Assembly (NCBI GenBank): GCA_029990175.1
Contig: JARKIP010000033.1
Location: forward strand, 1,426,001-1,490,000
Source of the DNA: Petunia secreta
Lineage: Eukaryota > Streptophyta > Magnoliopsida > Solanales > Solanaceae
DNA: 64,000 nt
Direction: 5' to 3'
In this document: piece by piece, positions 34,743-46,766 of the stretch
Position numbering within the stretch: the stretch's first letter is position 1
How the letters are laid out: the number at the start of each line of letters is the position of its first letter
The notes under the pieces: generated by a model
Seen by the model: the letters and a program-made list of their open reading frames with translations, nothing else
Databases searched by the model: none
What the model was told of the DNA's origin: nothing
Made by a program: the position numbers and the translations under genes

Positions 34743-36180
34743 ATTTTTGAAGCCTACCCACTGTAATCATGGGCTGCTGGGATTTGCCCTGTTGTATCTA
34801 ATTAAGACAGGGTACACAGTTACAAGGCTGTGTAATTGGCTATCCAAGGGCCCTCTGTTACTCCTTCCACTTTATGTGACTGCATCATGGAAGTCTACGC
34901 ATTTAACTAATAATTGGAGCCTATTACATGATCTAGACTGGGCCTGGTAGTGATCGATTGAAACATTTACGTATAGAACTTGAATATCTTGATACCAGGG
35001 TTACTTCCTATGTCTAGTCGACTGAATCCAGTACACGTAGTCTCTAAAATCGTGACCCAAAACAGTTTTCATGCTTAAATTCCTAAAGTATGTGATTTCT
35101 TACAAACAGGGGCTGATTGCATGATTAGTTGCCTAAATTCAGTTTTTCGTAAAAAATGAGACTGCCCCTTTGCATAATTAAGCTGGGCCCAAAACCTTTT
35201 TAAAATCTGAACCTATTCGTATGTTTAAACTAATTTTACAACTCCCAAGCTGTTAGACACTAACCTCATAGTGTGTAAGGGTTTATGGGTTTGTGGGATC
35301 AACCCTACTACACTTATATTATTTTTTCCAATGTTTGGAGGAATACTATCGTGTACTTTGCATGCCTATACTTATATATATATTACGTGTGATAACTCTT
35401 ATGTGCATTTGTGTGTTTCGTGACCTTTCTTTCCACAACAGCCCCTTCTATACGTATATACTTTCAAAATGATCCCAAAAACAAAATAACTATTAAGGTT
35501 AGGGCTCGAAAACTAATGACTAGTAACACCGACCCAAAATGGCTAGCATTTTATTTCAGAATAAACCCCTATTCGATTTTTTACAAAATCTGAAAATTAC
35601 CTTTGAAATCTGCCTATGTTCGCAAAGCTAATTCAGTTATTAAAAATCGCGTAGTTACACTGCCTGTTAATGTTTCTTATGATTCTAACCACTTTTCGAT
35701 TAGCCATTTGTGGAGAAAGGCCGAAAATATTAGTATGCATAAAATATAGGCCGATTCTGCAAATTTGATAAGCCCAAAACACATTTCAACTATATCTCAT
35801 TGCCTATATAAATTTACTTGTGTAAATTTCCCTTTTGCTTGACCAATTGAACACTTAGCCTATAATTAGTAAACTAATAAAACTTTTGTTTTACCTATTA
35901 TCTTTTAACATCCCAAAAATAGAAACTCGAATGGGAACCAGTTTTTGTGGGACTTGGGAAGTGCCTAACACCTTTTTCCCCGAATCACTTAGACTTCTTA
36001 CCCTCGAATCTCTGAAACAAAACTTGCTTGACAAAAGACCCGGCCTTATACATTTAGGTGACATAATACACCTTAAAAATCCATATTAGGTGGCGACTCC
36101 AATCTTTAAACTCAAACGAGTTACCCAGTCAACCCCGATTCTTGACTCATTCCGGGTTGAGTTTAAAATGGGGTATGACA
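34743..36180 (+). repeat. Truncated Tat/Ogre-type LTR at right end of A
   Basis: Ends GGGGTATGACA at 36180. Its last 350 bases are related in reverse orientation to the LTR starting at 61102 (TGTCATACCC), and its last 100 bases share TAGGTGGCGACTCC with the end of element D's LTR. I find no TG start: protease sequence of A runs straight into LTR interior. It is probably the 3' LTR of A truncated on its left, because element G begins immediately at 36181. The family differs from D's LTR although the A and D leaders match, so it could instead be a separate LTR remnant. No gene inside. Confidence 0.65.
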
Positions 36181-37662
36181 ATGAACCTATGTCCAAACTC
36201 AAATAGTAATTGATGAGCATGTTCCATCTCCTTTTTCTCCACCTTCCTTTCCTTCCTAAGTCTTGGATTACCAAAGAACTTCTTGGTTACCTCTAGAGTA
36301 CTAACACCATCTGTTCTCTTAGGTCATTTCAACCTCAAGTACCTGCAATAACCTTTAGCAGGTACCCCCAGAATCACTCCTAATTCTTCTCTTCCAAATT
36401 CTATCTCAATTCCTTTAACCTCAGAGTATACTTTTCTTCTCTTTTTTCTTTCTTCCTTTTTGAGTCCTCAGAAGTTTTAGAATCTGATTCATCTAGGTCC
36501 AAAAGTTCCCATCCTATGCACTTCTTTTTTTTGTCACCAAGGGGTTGTTTTTTCTTCTCTGCCTCTTAACACACTTTCTTCTGTTCAGCCAGTTTCTCAA
36601 GAGTTGCTATTTGCTGCTTAATTGCTAATCTTGTAGCCACTTTTTTAGGAACCACAGGCTAATGCACACTCTCTGATTCAGACTGTAAATCCTCCTCATG
36701 ATACTCTCATCCACCAACTTGCTCTTTCCTACAGCTTTTCGCCCTTTCATCAGCCTTCTTTTCTTCTCCTGCTTTCGTTTTATTTCACTCACAAATACCA
36801 CGTCCTTTAGTTCTTCCTCTTCTATCTTCTCATCTTCTTTTCCAAACTTTTATTTTTATAGTTTTCTTTGAGATTTCCACAGACTTTCTAGACTCCACAT
36901 TTTCTTTCACTCTGACCTCTTCCTTTTCAGATTCAGAGTCTGTCCATTCAAGTTCTGCATCATCAGTTGCAATAAGACCTGAGGGAACAACAAAATATTT
37001 CTCAGATTCCTTGCCAACCTCAGCAGAACTTGGTCCACCACCAACTAGACCACCCACATCTTCCCTTATACATTCTTTCTCAGAGGAAACAGCCTCCAAA
37101 CTGTTTGTCGATTGGGTCCTTTAGAGATTCTACCACCTCTTCGACATTTATCTTTTCAACCAAAGTTTTCACAGCCTCTACACTAGCTGTGACTAGAACC
37201 ACACTGGTGACATCATGTTCTAAACTAGATTCTACAGGGTGTCTTTCAAGAATTTCTTCCTTCTTTTCTACAGCCTTCCCCCCTATCATTTTCACTACTT
37301 GACTCCACTATACTAGCAGACTTTTCAATTATCTCATCCATCACTGCTACTACGGTCTTTGTATTCAACTTCCCAGGGCTTAAAATAGATTCAGGAATAG
37401 TAGTACTAGCTTGAATTAAGTCGGGTCTTACCTCTGCAGGTTGTGAATCGATGACAATAGGTGGAATAGTCAGAGCTATTGGTTTAGGAGTAGATTTCTT
37501 GGCTGCTTTCTTTCTAACCCTCTTCTGAAACTTTTCTGTAGCTTTTACAATTCTTTCAGCCAAAGTGGTGGAACTTGCTTTAGGTTTATTTGAAGTTTTC
37601 TGAGAGGTTTGAGTTTCTGAAGTCTGAGTGGGTTATGTTGACGAAGATTGAGCTTGAGACAT
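36181..37662 (-). pseudogene. Copia G extra ORF after pol, truncated
   Basis: Starts at ATG 37662 (MSQAQSSST) with a Ser/Thr-rich, then Lys-rich N-terminus (RVRKKAAKKSTPK near 37520). It continues through acidic and charged stretches in shifting frames. Just before its cut end it reads HAHQLLFEFGHRF near 36215, parallel to HQVLFEFVNKI in the extra ORF of element B, which supports the same protein family. It carries many stops. Element A's end at 36180 truncates it. Confidence 0.65.
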
Positions 37663-38227
37663 TGTTAGAAATTTTGGAAAATTTTTGGAGAGATAAGGTT
37701 TTGTTTTTTGATGATTTGTTAAGAGAGAAGTATGGAGAGATATTTGTTATGAAGAATATTGGGAAGGGTTTGTAATATTGGCGGATAAAGTAAAACAACT
37801 TTTGAGTGTTTGGGGAACTGGGAAATCGGATGATGTGACAGTTATGGAGGGATTTTCATTAAGGCTTATATGTCAGGTGGGGTAAGTTTGAATTTTAAAC
37901 ATGTAACTAATAAGGAATGTGTCCAAGAATATGGGCGGTTACACATATGAGGAAATATTGTGATGCACGTCTAGAACAATTAGGTTTCAGTTACATGTAC
38001 TTGAAAAATAGCCACATAGTCGTACATGGACATGATTCCTTGTTATGATCGTTCTTCCTCCTGTTACTTACTAGGCTCTTCAGTGGGAACTCATTAGATA
38101 TTACACTGTAGACTTAGTTAAATATGTATACTTACAAAATAAAATTTTAGCCTGGACTATAAAAACCATAATCACAAGCAGAATAATAAATACTTAACTA
38201 GCCAAACCTTGGGAATCAGGTGCTGGG
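37663..38227 (-). other. Spacer between pol and extra ORF of copia G
   Basis: AT-rich, with stops in all frames and no domain. It corresponds to 30740-31340 of element B. Confidence 0.5.
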
Positions 38228-38377
38228 TCATCCATGTATTTTGGTTATCCCTAATTCAAACCTGTTCCTCTCAAATTGAACTTTGTTCAAAGCCTTGGTG
38301 AAGATGTCAACGATTTGTTCTTCAGTCCTGCATGAATTCATAGTAATTAGATCTTTTTTAACATTATCCCTTAGAAA
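38228..38377 (-). pseudogene. pol: Copia G RNase H, C-terminal piece
   Basis: The last 50 codons of pol (NVKKDLITMNSCRTEEQIVD, FTKAL, stop at 38228-38230). Joined across CACTA F1 with one AAA copy removed, it continues in frame from the IDIRHNF segment at 45432 onwards, which fixes the insertion point exactly. Confidence 0.9.
38375..38377. repeat. Target-site duplication of CACTA F1 (AAA)
   Basis: AAA before CACTACAAG, repeated as AAA at 45429-45431 after CTTGTAGTG. CACTA transposons make 3-bp duplications. Confidence 0.85.
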
Positions 38378-38560
38378 CACTACAAGAAAAAGAGGTATTA
38401 GGGACGACAAATTAAGGAGGAGTTAAAAAGGTGGTCTTTAAAGGCAGCATATAAGGACCAGTATAATATCCGGTGCTAATTTTCCATTATATTTTTATAA
38501 TAGGGACGAGAAAATATCTGGTCCTACAAAAAAACTTAAAAGCTGGTCCATAATGCTACA
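38378..38560. promoter_or_regulatory. Left subterminal repeat cluster of F1
   Basis: Repeated short words on both strands: AGGGACGA near 38399, AGGACCAGTAT near 38454, AGGGACGAGA near 38502, CTGGTCCTA near 38519 and GCTGGTCCA near 38544. In En/Spm such subterminal repeats bind TnpA. The same words recur at the right end (44930-45420) and in F2. Confidence 0.75.
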
Positions 38561-40740
38561 AATTTAGGCGCAAACATCAGGCGCCAAAAGTTAAAAAAAC
38601 AAAAAACTTTCATGCTTCAAAATCCTTTTCCTAAAAAAATTAAAGAAACCAAAAGACTCCCGCTTTTTCAAATCTGCTTAAGTCCAAACCCTAGGTCTCT
38701 AAAGAAAACAATACATTATGTTCAATTTTCTCTCAACGTAAGCAATTTTTGGCACAGAGATCTCTGGAAAATTTGGGCACTGAAGTTGGATTGGGAAGCA
38801 ACAAATTTCTCTCTAAGGTGAACAATCTTTAGCTCTATATCTTCTTATACATGTATTGATTCTTAATCTTGTCTCTTGTCATTCTGTTTTTGGTTTGTTG
38901 AGTTTTAGAAAAAAAAGCCTTTTCTTTTATGTGTTCTTATGCTTCATCTATCCGTACTCTTCATAGCTTGAGAAGATCTGGTTGTGTATGGGTTTGAAGA
39001 TAAAGTTTTAGGAATAAAGTGATTGTATTGGGAAATGTTTTGTGGTTTGGTTAGTTTTCAGATGGCGTTTCTGAAAATTTGGGGTTTGGGTATTTGATCG
39101 AACAACGCTTGTTTTGATGATCCATTGAAGCTATGTTTATTTTGAGTATCTAAAAACTTTGTCACAGACCCACACAAATGCTGTATTTCAAGTTTGAGAA
39201 AATCGTATGGACCAAATATTTGTGTATTTTTTCATTCATAGCTGAATTCTCATACAACTTATCTTTTTCAACCTTGACAATTCTCCATACTCCGACTGAA
39301 TTCTCCTCCACTGAATTTGTTGAAATTAAGTTGTTAATTGAAGTCGCTTGAGTGTCTCATCTACAAACATGTAAAAGCATAAAGAGTTGGGAGTTCTCCG
39401 CCTAGTTCAATTGGATGCTTGATTTTTTGTCATGGTACTTGAATATTGCTGAAGTTACCACTAAACCTTTGCACTTTTCCATGGCAATCCTATCTGGAAT
39501 ACCTAGAAAATAAATATATTTATGTAGCTTAATTAGGCTTATAAGGACACTTAATTAAAAGCTATGGTATTCACGCTTACTAAGAGTTGCTTAAAGTTGT
39601 TTCAGAAATCTAAAATCTATATAATTATTTGCAAACTTTCATTATTTAGGTATAACATATATATATATATATACACACCCAGGCATTCACCTCCTGAGTG
39701 ACTTCCACAAAAATCATATATCTACCAAGACTTCACTTCGACATCATCAAGCATCAGAACTTTGAATATGTTACTTAATGTAATGCAACTTTGACTAAAT
39801 TACTCACCGTTCTTTTTCCTTCTTTTCCATAGTTGTGCCTTATGTCGTATACATATTCTTTATCAAATCTTTCAGTGCCAACCTCCACCAAAAAACAAGC
39901 ACTTCATATCCAAAAGAAATGAAAATCATCAGGGACTACATAATGTTTATCTTTTCCACTTTCTCAGTAGAGGCAACTTGTGGTATAGCTTAACCACTAG
40001 ATTTTGGAAAAGAGTGAGCCCACAAAATTTTCTTAACAGTTTGGTCTCTATAGTAGTGAATGTTTCTGATGGTCTTCTCATATTTAGTCATGTTTATATA
40101 TGAAATGAAAGATATAGATTAAGTAAATGCTACTCAATCCTTTTACATTGTATAGTGCTAATCTCCTTAAAATGTGTTAAACATGAATACATACAACTGA
40201 ATGAACAAAACAACAGAAAATCATGTGTTGTTGTATCCAGCTTTGAAAAGCTAATATTGGTCATCAGGAAATAAGACAAGTTATAAAATAAATGTAATAT
40301 ATCCTTTTTTTCCTTTAGTTTAAAAGTAGTCACTATTCCAACATAAAAGCTTGAAAAGGAAGAGAATAGATTTTACTAAAAGCCATGATCACTGCATTTC
40401 TATGAAAGAAAAAAGTGCAGAGTGTTGCCTCACAGTAGTTATGAGGAAGATCAAGGAGGATTGCAAATATGATATTCTGGGTAGAATGGCGGGTGGTGAT
40501 AAAGATGCGACCTGGAGATTCCTTTGCAATTGAGCAACAAATAGATGAAGATATAGTAGATTTAGATAATCCTGTAGGAAATAAACGAAAAAGAACAAAT
40601 GAATGAGGTAAAATCCTTTTATATGTGCACTGGATTATTCACTATTGAATATTATAATTTTATGAATTGTTCTATTACACTGTTTTCATGATAGCTTCCT
40701 TATTTCATTTTCTTTTGAATATATTGCAGGTTAAATATGA
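38561..40740 (+). other. F1 interior upstream of the TnpA-like exons
   Basis: AT-rich, no domain recognised. 38700-38820 is transcribable sequence with a short open frame. A TA microsatellite lies at 39657-39673. 38378 to about 40105 is shared with F2. The frame 40351-40533 and the overlapping one ending NKRKRTNE near 40605 could be a 5' exon of the TnpA-like gene. Confidence 0.55.
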
Positions 40741-43363
40741 AGTTATCAGTGTGAAAATGAGGGTGGATCATATGTGACGGCTACCAAATGTGCATTTCTT
40801 CCACCAGGTGTTATTGGAAAGGAACTGGGGCGAGGGCGAGGGCGAGGGCGAGGGCGAGGGCGAGGGCAAGAGCGAGGGCTAGGGCTTAGATCTATGTGCT
40901 CTTCAAGGGTGTCTGCAAATGAAGTGAGATCATTTCATCGTAATGATGTCTATGCTAGCCAAGGAATGCAAACACAATAAAGAACTCCCTAGTTCCTGAG
41001 AAAGAGCAGTTGCAATCTGATATTCAAATGAATCAACTACTGATATTCTATTGCAACTAGCTAAGAAGAAAAATTCTGCAGTTCCTGAGAAAGAGCTGAT
41101 GCAAAGTAATATTCAGTTGTCTCCATCTAATAATCAGTTGTATTTGTGTAAGAGTAAACATTCCTTTGTTTCTGAGAATGATGTGAATCAAACTAGTGAA
41201 AAATTGCCTCCATCTACTCATTAGGAGTTTCATCATACGAAGAAGAAAAATAGTCTAATTCTTGAGAAAGAGCTGAAGAAAATTGATACTCGGTTTCCAC
41301 CATCTGCTGTTCAAGTTACACAACACACCCAAACTGTTGAAACGAGTACGGTTTGAAAGACTTTGGCCCTGATTTATTTAGCTGTACAATATTCTAGTTA
41401 TACTAAATTAGGTAATGCAGGTTCAGGTACTACTGGAAAAGAAAAAAGGGTTCGAGGAAGGAGCAAATGCAAACAAGTTGCGTCACTTGAAGTCGGAGAG
41501 AAGCTGCAATTAACATTTTACCATAATTGAACTGTTGGAGAGAGCGGCAAATCATTTTCAAGACACTTGGAAATAATAGTTCGTGGCCGTAATATGTGTC
41601 CATTGGGAGTATCATCATGGGATGATATTCCTGAAGAAAAACTAAATCACATGTGAGCAGCTATTGAGGTAATAAAACTGTCCAATTTGCTTATTAGTAT
41701 GCTCTGTTGCTTTGATGTTCCACTTAAGTGTTGCTTTTGTCTTAGTCGAATGTCTAAGTAAGGAATTTTCTTAATAGATTTTACTTTAACAGGTTAACCT
41801 GGACACTCTTGAAGCAAGCCGTATATTTAGTTAAGAATGTCAACTATCACTCTTGTATAAATTCAGTGGTATCTGGTAATTGATAGTCGATTAAACCATT
41901 TTCTAATACAAGTTGAAGGTTCAAATACAAGATTATTGTTGGTTTTTATCAAGATTTGTATGTACTGATCCGTCTTTTGAAATTAAATGCCATAGGCTAA
42001 CTGTATGAAAAATATTGCAACTGTATATTTAGTTAAGAATGTCAACTACCAACGTTGTTACTTGTTAAAGCTTTATTTATATCCAATTTATGTTGTAACG
42101 TTCCCGTCTACATCAAAAAATATGTTTAGCAATTAAAAGCTCTTCACTTTTTGAAGTAGACATAATTTTAGACATCCAAAGTGGGGATTGCATTATTTAC
42201 TTTTTCTTTGTTAATTAAGATAGAAACTGCAGTATTTTGTAGTTTTTCTAAACCAAAAGTTTCTTGCTACTTTGCAGGAGTTAGACAGGTGCTTGCACAC
42301 TTTTAAGTTCAGGCAGGTTATGTCTTGGCATAATAGTTATTTAGTTGCTATCAAACATCATAATAATTCCTAAAAAAGTACATTATTTGTTCCCGCATTA
42401 TTATTCGGAGCACCTGCAATATACAACCATCTAGGTAATAAGTCTAAAGGAATAGATTCATACAAGTTAGTGGCTACAGCTTGACCTTGAACACATTAAT
42501 AACAGTGATGCTATCTTATGCTCGATCGCACTTGTGTACCTGTTTTGCTTTAATCGTAATGTCCAGCCTGCAATTGTATCTATTTTGGGTTAGTTTGATC
42601 TTATTATGAGAAATTTTTTCACCAAGGATTTGTAAAAGATACTATGATCTTTTACATGAGAATTTTCATAAGAATTTCAACTCTGGATTTTACACACATA
42701 TAGGCGAAAAGTATCAGGAATGCAGCAAATAGAGCTAAACTGAAGATGCCTCATCACATTGACATCAAGCCTATTAGGCAGATTATTTATGAAAAGGTAT
42801 TATCTTAAAATGTCTATTCTCTTAAAATATCATCATGGCATTATTTGACATTTTTATTTTGTTGTAAAGGGCGGGAAAGAAGGAAATCCACCAGATTTGG
42901 CAACTATTTTCTTTGAGACTCGTAAGAAGAATGAGAAACTTGTTGAACCTGAGGCAATTGAAAAACATGTGTACATCGTCAATTTAACATGTAAATACTT
43001 TTAGCTATATCAGTTCTGTTAGCAATATTTTTATGTAGTTTGTAGGTACAAATTCAAGAAGTGATGCAGTCTGAACCATCTCTTTCTACCATAAAGATAG
43101 TTCAAAAATGCTTTGGACCTCAAAATCGTAGCCATGTTTTCGGATTTGGTGGTGGAGTAAAAGCGAAGGACATGAAAGATTGCACTCCCTCAAAGGCTGA
43201 ATTACTATCTGAGTTACGTTCTACTCAAGCAGAAAACCAATTTTTGAAGGATCGCCTGTCTACCATGGAAAATGACGTGAATGAATTGAAGCAGCTAAAA
43301 GATTTGTTGAAGGATCGCCTGTCTAATGTCCAACCTGCGACACCACACATTCTAGAAGAATGA
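40741..43363 (+). pseudogene. TnpA-like gene of CACTA F1 (Transposase_24 type), multi-exon
   Basis: Exons recognised by eye: 40774-40980 (Arg-Gly repeat); about 41000-41350, with three diverged copies of a KKNSxVxEKEL...PPS unit and stops; 41420-41670 (GRSKCKQVASLEVGEKLQL, CPLGVSSWDDIPEEK); 42705-42797 (NAANRAKLKMPHHID); 42870-42990 (GGKEGNPPDLATIFFETRKK, before GT); and 43048-43363 (QSEPSLSTIKIVQKCFG, then a heptad-rich tail, stop at 43361). AG/GT borders flank the last three. The order matches the plant Transposase_24 (Ptta/En/Spm) family, which binds element ends. Stops near 41220, 41529 and 41655 suggest decay, unless they fall in introns. Confidence 0.75.
40829..40875 (+). repeat. GAGGGC microsatellite in the F1 coding region
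   Basis: Seven to eight hexamers of CGAGGG, encoding an Arg-Gly run in the open frame 40774-40980. The period is a multiple of three, so length changes would keep the frame. Confidence 0.9.
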
Positions 43364-45428
43364 AAATCTTCTAAACATTCCAGGTAAGTAACAACTCACA
43401 TGAAACATTAATTTATTTTATTGATGATTAGTGAAATTGTAAGTGCTTCTTGAACAAATTCCTCTAGTATGTTCTTTTCTTTTACTTTTTTCCTTATTTT
43501 TTTCTTGCTTAACTGAATAAAATTGATTAATCTCTTTGGCACTGAGATTATTAGTTTTCCATAAATTATGTGCCTTTGACATTTTAAGATGTTTTTTCAT
43601 CCTGTATAATTTTACATGTTATTTTCGGAATTGATTTGTCTGAGTCTTAATGTACTTGTAATTAAAAATATACCCTCACACAATAACTGCTATCTTTCTT
43701 TTGGGGTTAAGTCATATACATGTGGAGCCTGATACTTAACGCCCAGGCGTTTAGCTTCTAGGGATCTTTCTTATATTCTTTAGTCATATATGAAAGCTAA
43801 TGTTTCGGACATCTTATCATGATAAAACTGGTAGATAGAATAAGATGTAAAGTTGAATCCTATAGTCACCTACTGAGATGGAGATGCAATGCTTCTGATA
43901 ATATTCCTGACCTCGAGGACTAAGTATCAAGAGCTGTCCACTTTGCTGGAAATCACTTGAGAGAAAAAAATTATTTTGTTAGCAGTTCATAAATGTTTTC
44001 TATTGTGCGTGTGTGTAGGCGATTCCAGAAAACATGATAGACCCATAAATTCGTTTCTTGCTCTCTATCCTTAAATACCCTTTTACAGAGAAACAAAACA
44101 TTTTTCGTCTTCATAAATGGGGAACTAATTGAGTACATTCTTGCTCAGCTTTCACTTTCTGGCACACATAAAGTTCCCCTTGATAGTAGTGTTGTGAGAA
44201 ATAAGTTGTGCAGAAAATTACAATGGTTTTCTTGCATGTATGAAGTGTTACTTCAATTTAATAGGTCCTATTTTGCAGCTGTGTACTTATAAAATTACAA
44301 CTGTCGGAAAAGTTCATGAGCTTTCAAAATAATCAAGAATAACATTTTGAGAATTTGGCCCTCCTGCTATCAGAAAAAAGTCTAGATAGGTCACGTTGAA
44401 GTTCACAAAAGATGCTTATTATCCTTGGATGCAGTTTTCAATTTGAAATAGATAGCAAGATAATCGTCACGGTGTATTCTTTTTAATGCTCTTTCCAGAG
44501 TTTGCGCGTCCTCTTTTGTGTAGATGAGCGCTTCATAATATACTTCAATTTATATGCACTGTTGGTTATCTGTTTGTTAACTTATATGCTATTTATATTG
44601 AAAATATTTTATATATTTTTAACAGGTTTTGGAGATTGAAGTTTACACGTGAAGATGCATGTTGTGAAGACGTACAAGCTGACTATCATTTTGCTAGGAA
44701 ACTTAGGCAAAACTTATATAAAGTCTAGGGATGTTAGCTAGATCTTTTGCTCGGGATTGTGTCAAATTTATTTTAACTTACATTGTTGGTGTGAACAGTA
44801 CCATTAACAAATACCTATTGTTTTATGAAATCATGATTTATGATTAAATTATCGTTTTAAGATCAAATTTTTAGTTGCAAATTGAATATGACCTATCACT
44901 GATTTATGGTTTATTACATTTTTGGAGATATAGGGACGAGATAGGACTAGTCCTTAAATGAAAAATCAAGGGCGAGATTTGACTGATCCCCTAAAACTAT
45001 CAAGGACGAGGTAGGACTGGTCCCCTAAACTATCAAGGATGAGATAAGATTGGTCCTGAGAAAATAATAACGACCAGATTGATCGTCTTTATCAATATCT
45101 AATTAGGACCACAAATATGGTCTCAAATATTTACTAGGACCAGCGTATAAGCTATTTTTCTGCTTTAAGGACCAGACTCACATGTTTCAAAACAACAATT
45201 AACGACTAGTTTTGTGGTCGTAAGAGACTTTTAGTGACCAGATATTTTGCTGGTCGTAAATACGTATTAGGGACCAGTTTTAGTTACCGTCGTTATATAC
45301 ATTTAACCACAGAAGATTTAGGGACGGGGTGACGACCGGATAATCTGGTCGTTATTGACATTTTGCGACCGGAAATTGACTTTCTAGGACCATTTTTCCC
45401 GTCCCTAGAAGCCTTATTTCTTGTAGTG
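43364..45428 (+). other. F1 3' region and right subterminal repeats
   Basis: No gene seen from 43364 to 44920. From 44930 to 45420 there are at least fifteen GGACCAG/GGACGAG/TGGTC words on both strands, denser than at the left end. The element ends CTTGTAGTG at 45428. The last 500 bp is shared with F2. Confidence 0.75.
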
Positions 45429-45431
45429 AAA

Positions 45432-45772
45432 ATTATGTCTAATATCAATGCGCTTGGTTCTCTTATGTTGGACTGGGTTCTTGGCAATATTCACAGCACT
45501 TGTATTGTCACAGAAAATAGGCACGGCTCCACATTTGATTCCAAAGCCTCTTGTTTTTGTTTAATCCATAGCAGCTGAGAACAACAGGATCCAGCAGCAA
45601 CATACTCAGCCTCAGCAGTGGAGAGAGCTGCTGAGTTCTGCTTCTTTGTAGCCCAAGAAACCAGACAAGGACCAAGGAAATGAACCATTCCTGAAGTGCT
45701 TTTTCGATCCACCAAATGCCCTGCATAATCTGCATCTGCAAAACCAATTAGCTCAAATGTACCAACCCTGGG
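45432..45772 (-). pseudogene. pol: Copia G RNase H, main piece
   Basis: Minus-strand RNase H with FADADYAGHLVDRKSTSG near 45740, STAEAEYVAAGSC near 45620, and IDIRHNF-type sequence at the F1 border. Frame shifts lie near 45773 and 45490. The catalytic acidic motifs in the first two blocks are visible. Its last 50 codons are beyond F1 at 38377-38228. Confidence 0.9.
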
Positions 45773-46766
45773 TTACCATAGACATAAGAGTTGAGTTTCT
45801 TTCAAATATCTCAATATCCTCTTGATAGCAACTAGGCGAGACTCCTTGGTTTTAGACTGAAATCTAGCACAAAGTCCTACATTGTAAACAATATCAGGAC
45901 GACTTGCAGTAAGATAGAGAAGGGACCCAATGATTCCTCTATACTTAGTCTCAGTTATGGAAGGACCGAGTTCGTCCATATCCAGCTTTGTTCCAGGAGC
46001 GATAGGAGTGTTCATTTCCTTAGTTCCTTCTATGTCAAACTTTTTCAGCAGCTCCTTGATATACTTTGGTGGATAAATCATTGTTCCTTCAGGAGTCTGT
46101 TTCATCTGCAATCCGAAGAAGAAATTCAATTCTCCCATCATGCTCATTTCGAACTCACTGCCCATCAAGTCTGCAAATTTCTTGCACAATTATTCATTGG
46201 TTGTACCAATGATAATGTCATCAACGTACACTTGTACCACCAATAGATCTTTTCTACTTTTCTTCAGGAACAAGGTGTTGTCAATTCTTCCCCTTGAGAA
46301 CCCATTCTCTAGCACAAAGCCTAACAATATCTCATACTAAGCTTTGGGTCTTGCTTCAACCCATAGAGAGCCTTGTCCAGTGTATAAACATCATCTTAGA
46401 GGTCACTGTTTACAAACCCAAGAGAATGTATGACATATACTTCCTCATTCAAATAACCATTTAAGAATGCAGTTTCCACATCCATCTGATACAATGTGAA
46501 TTCCATGTAAGTAGCAAAAGCAATTAACATTCTTATGGCATCCATTCTCTCCACTGGTGCAAATGTTTCAGAATATCGATTACTTCTTCCTGGCTATAAC
46601 CTTGAACTACCAACCTGGCTTTATTCCTAGTAACTATGCCATGTTCGTCCAGTTTGTTTCTGAACAGCCATTTGGTTCAAACGATTGATCTGACCTTAGG
46701 TCTAGGAACCAGATGCCACACCTTGCCCCTGTCAAATTAATGCAGCTCCTTCTGCATTGCTATTAC
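45773..46766 (-). pseudogene. pol: Copia G reverse transcriptase
   Basis: RVT_2-type RT. The stretch 46189-45773 is open (GSEFEMSMMGELNFFFGLQM, LTASRPDIVYNVGLCARFQS). Upstream, the catalytic YVDDIIIG is visible near 46225 and TKWLFRNKLDEHGIVTRNKA near 46650-46590. That last block is the one missing from element B. Stops and shifts at about 46190, 46335, 46560 and 46735 break the frame. Confidence 0.88.

Larger units (their letters stand above)
38378..45428 (+). mobile_element. CACTA (En/Spm) transposon F1, 7051 bp
   Basis: Terminal inverted repeats CACTACAAGAAA at both ends, 3-bp duplication AAA, and subterminal regions crowded with GGACCAG/GGACGAG words in both directions. It carries a multi-exon gene for a TnpA-like protein (Transposase_24 type). 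I find no reading frame resembling the large TnpD transposase, so it is probably not autonomous. F2 shares about 1.7 kb of its left end and 0.5 kb of its right end. Confidence 0.93.

Noticed and set aside
38700..39100. Possible host gene fragment captured by CACTA F1
   Set aside because: Some sequence looks exon-like, but there is no recognisable protein and the same sequence is present in F2, so it belongs to the family.
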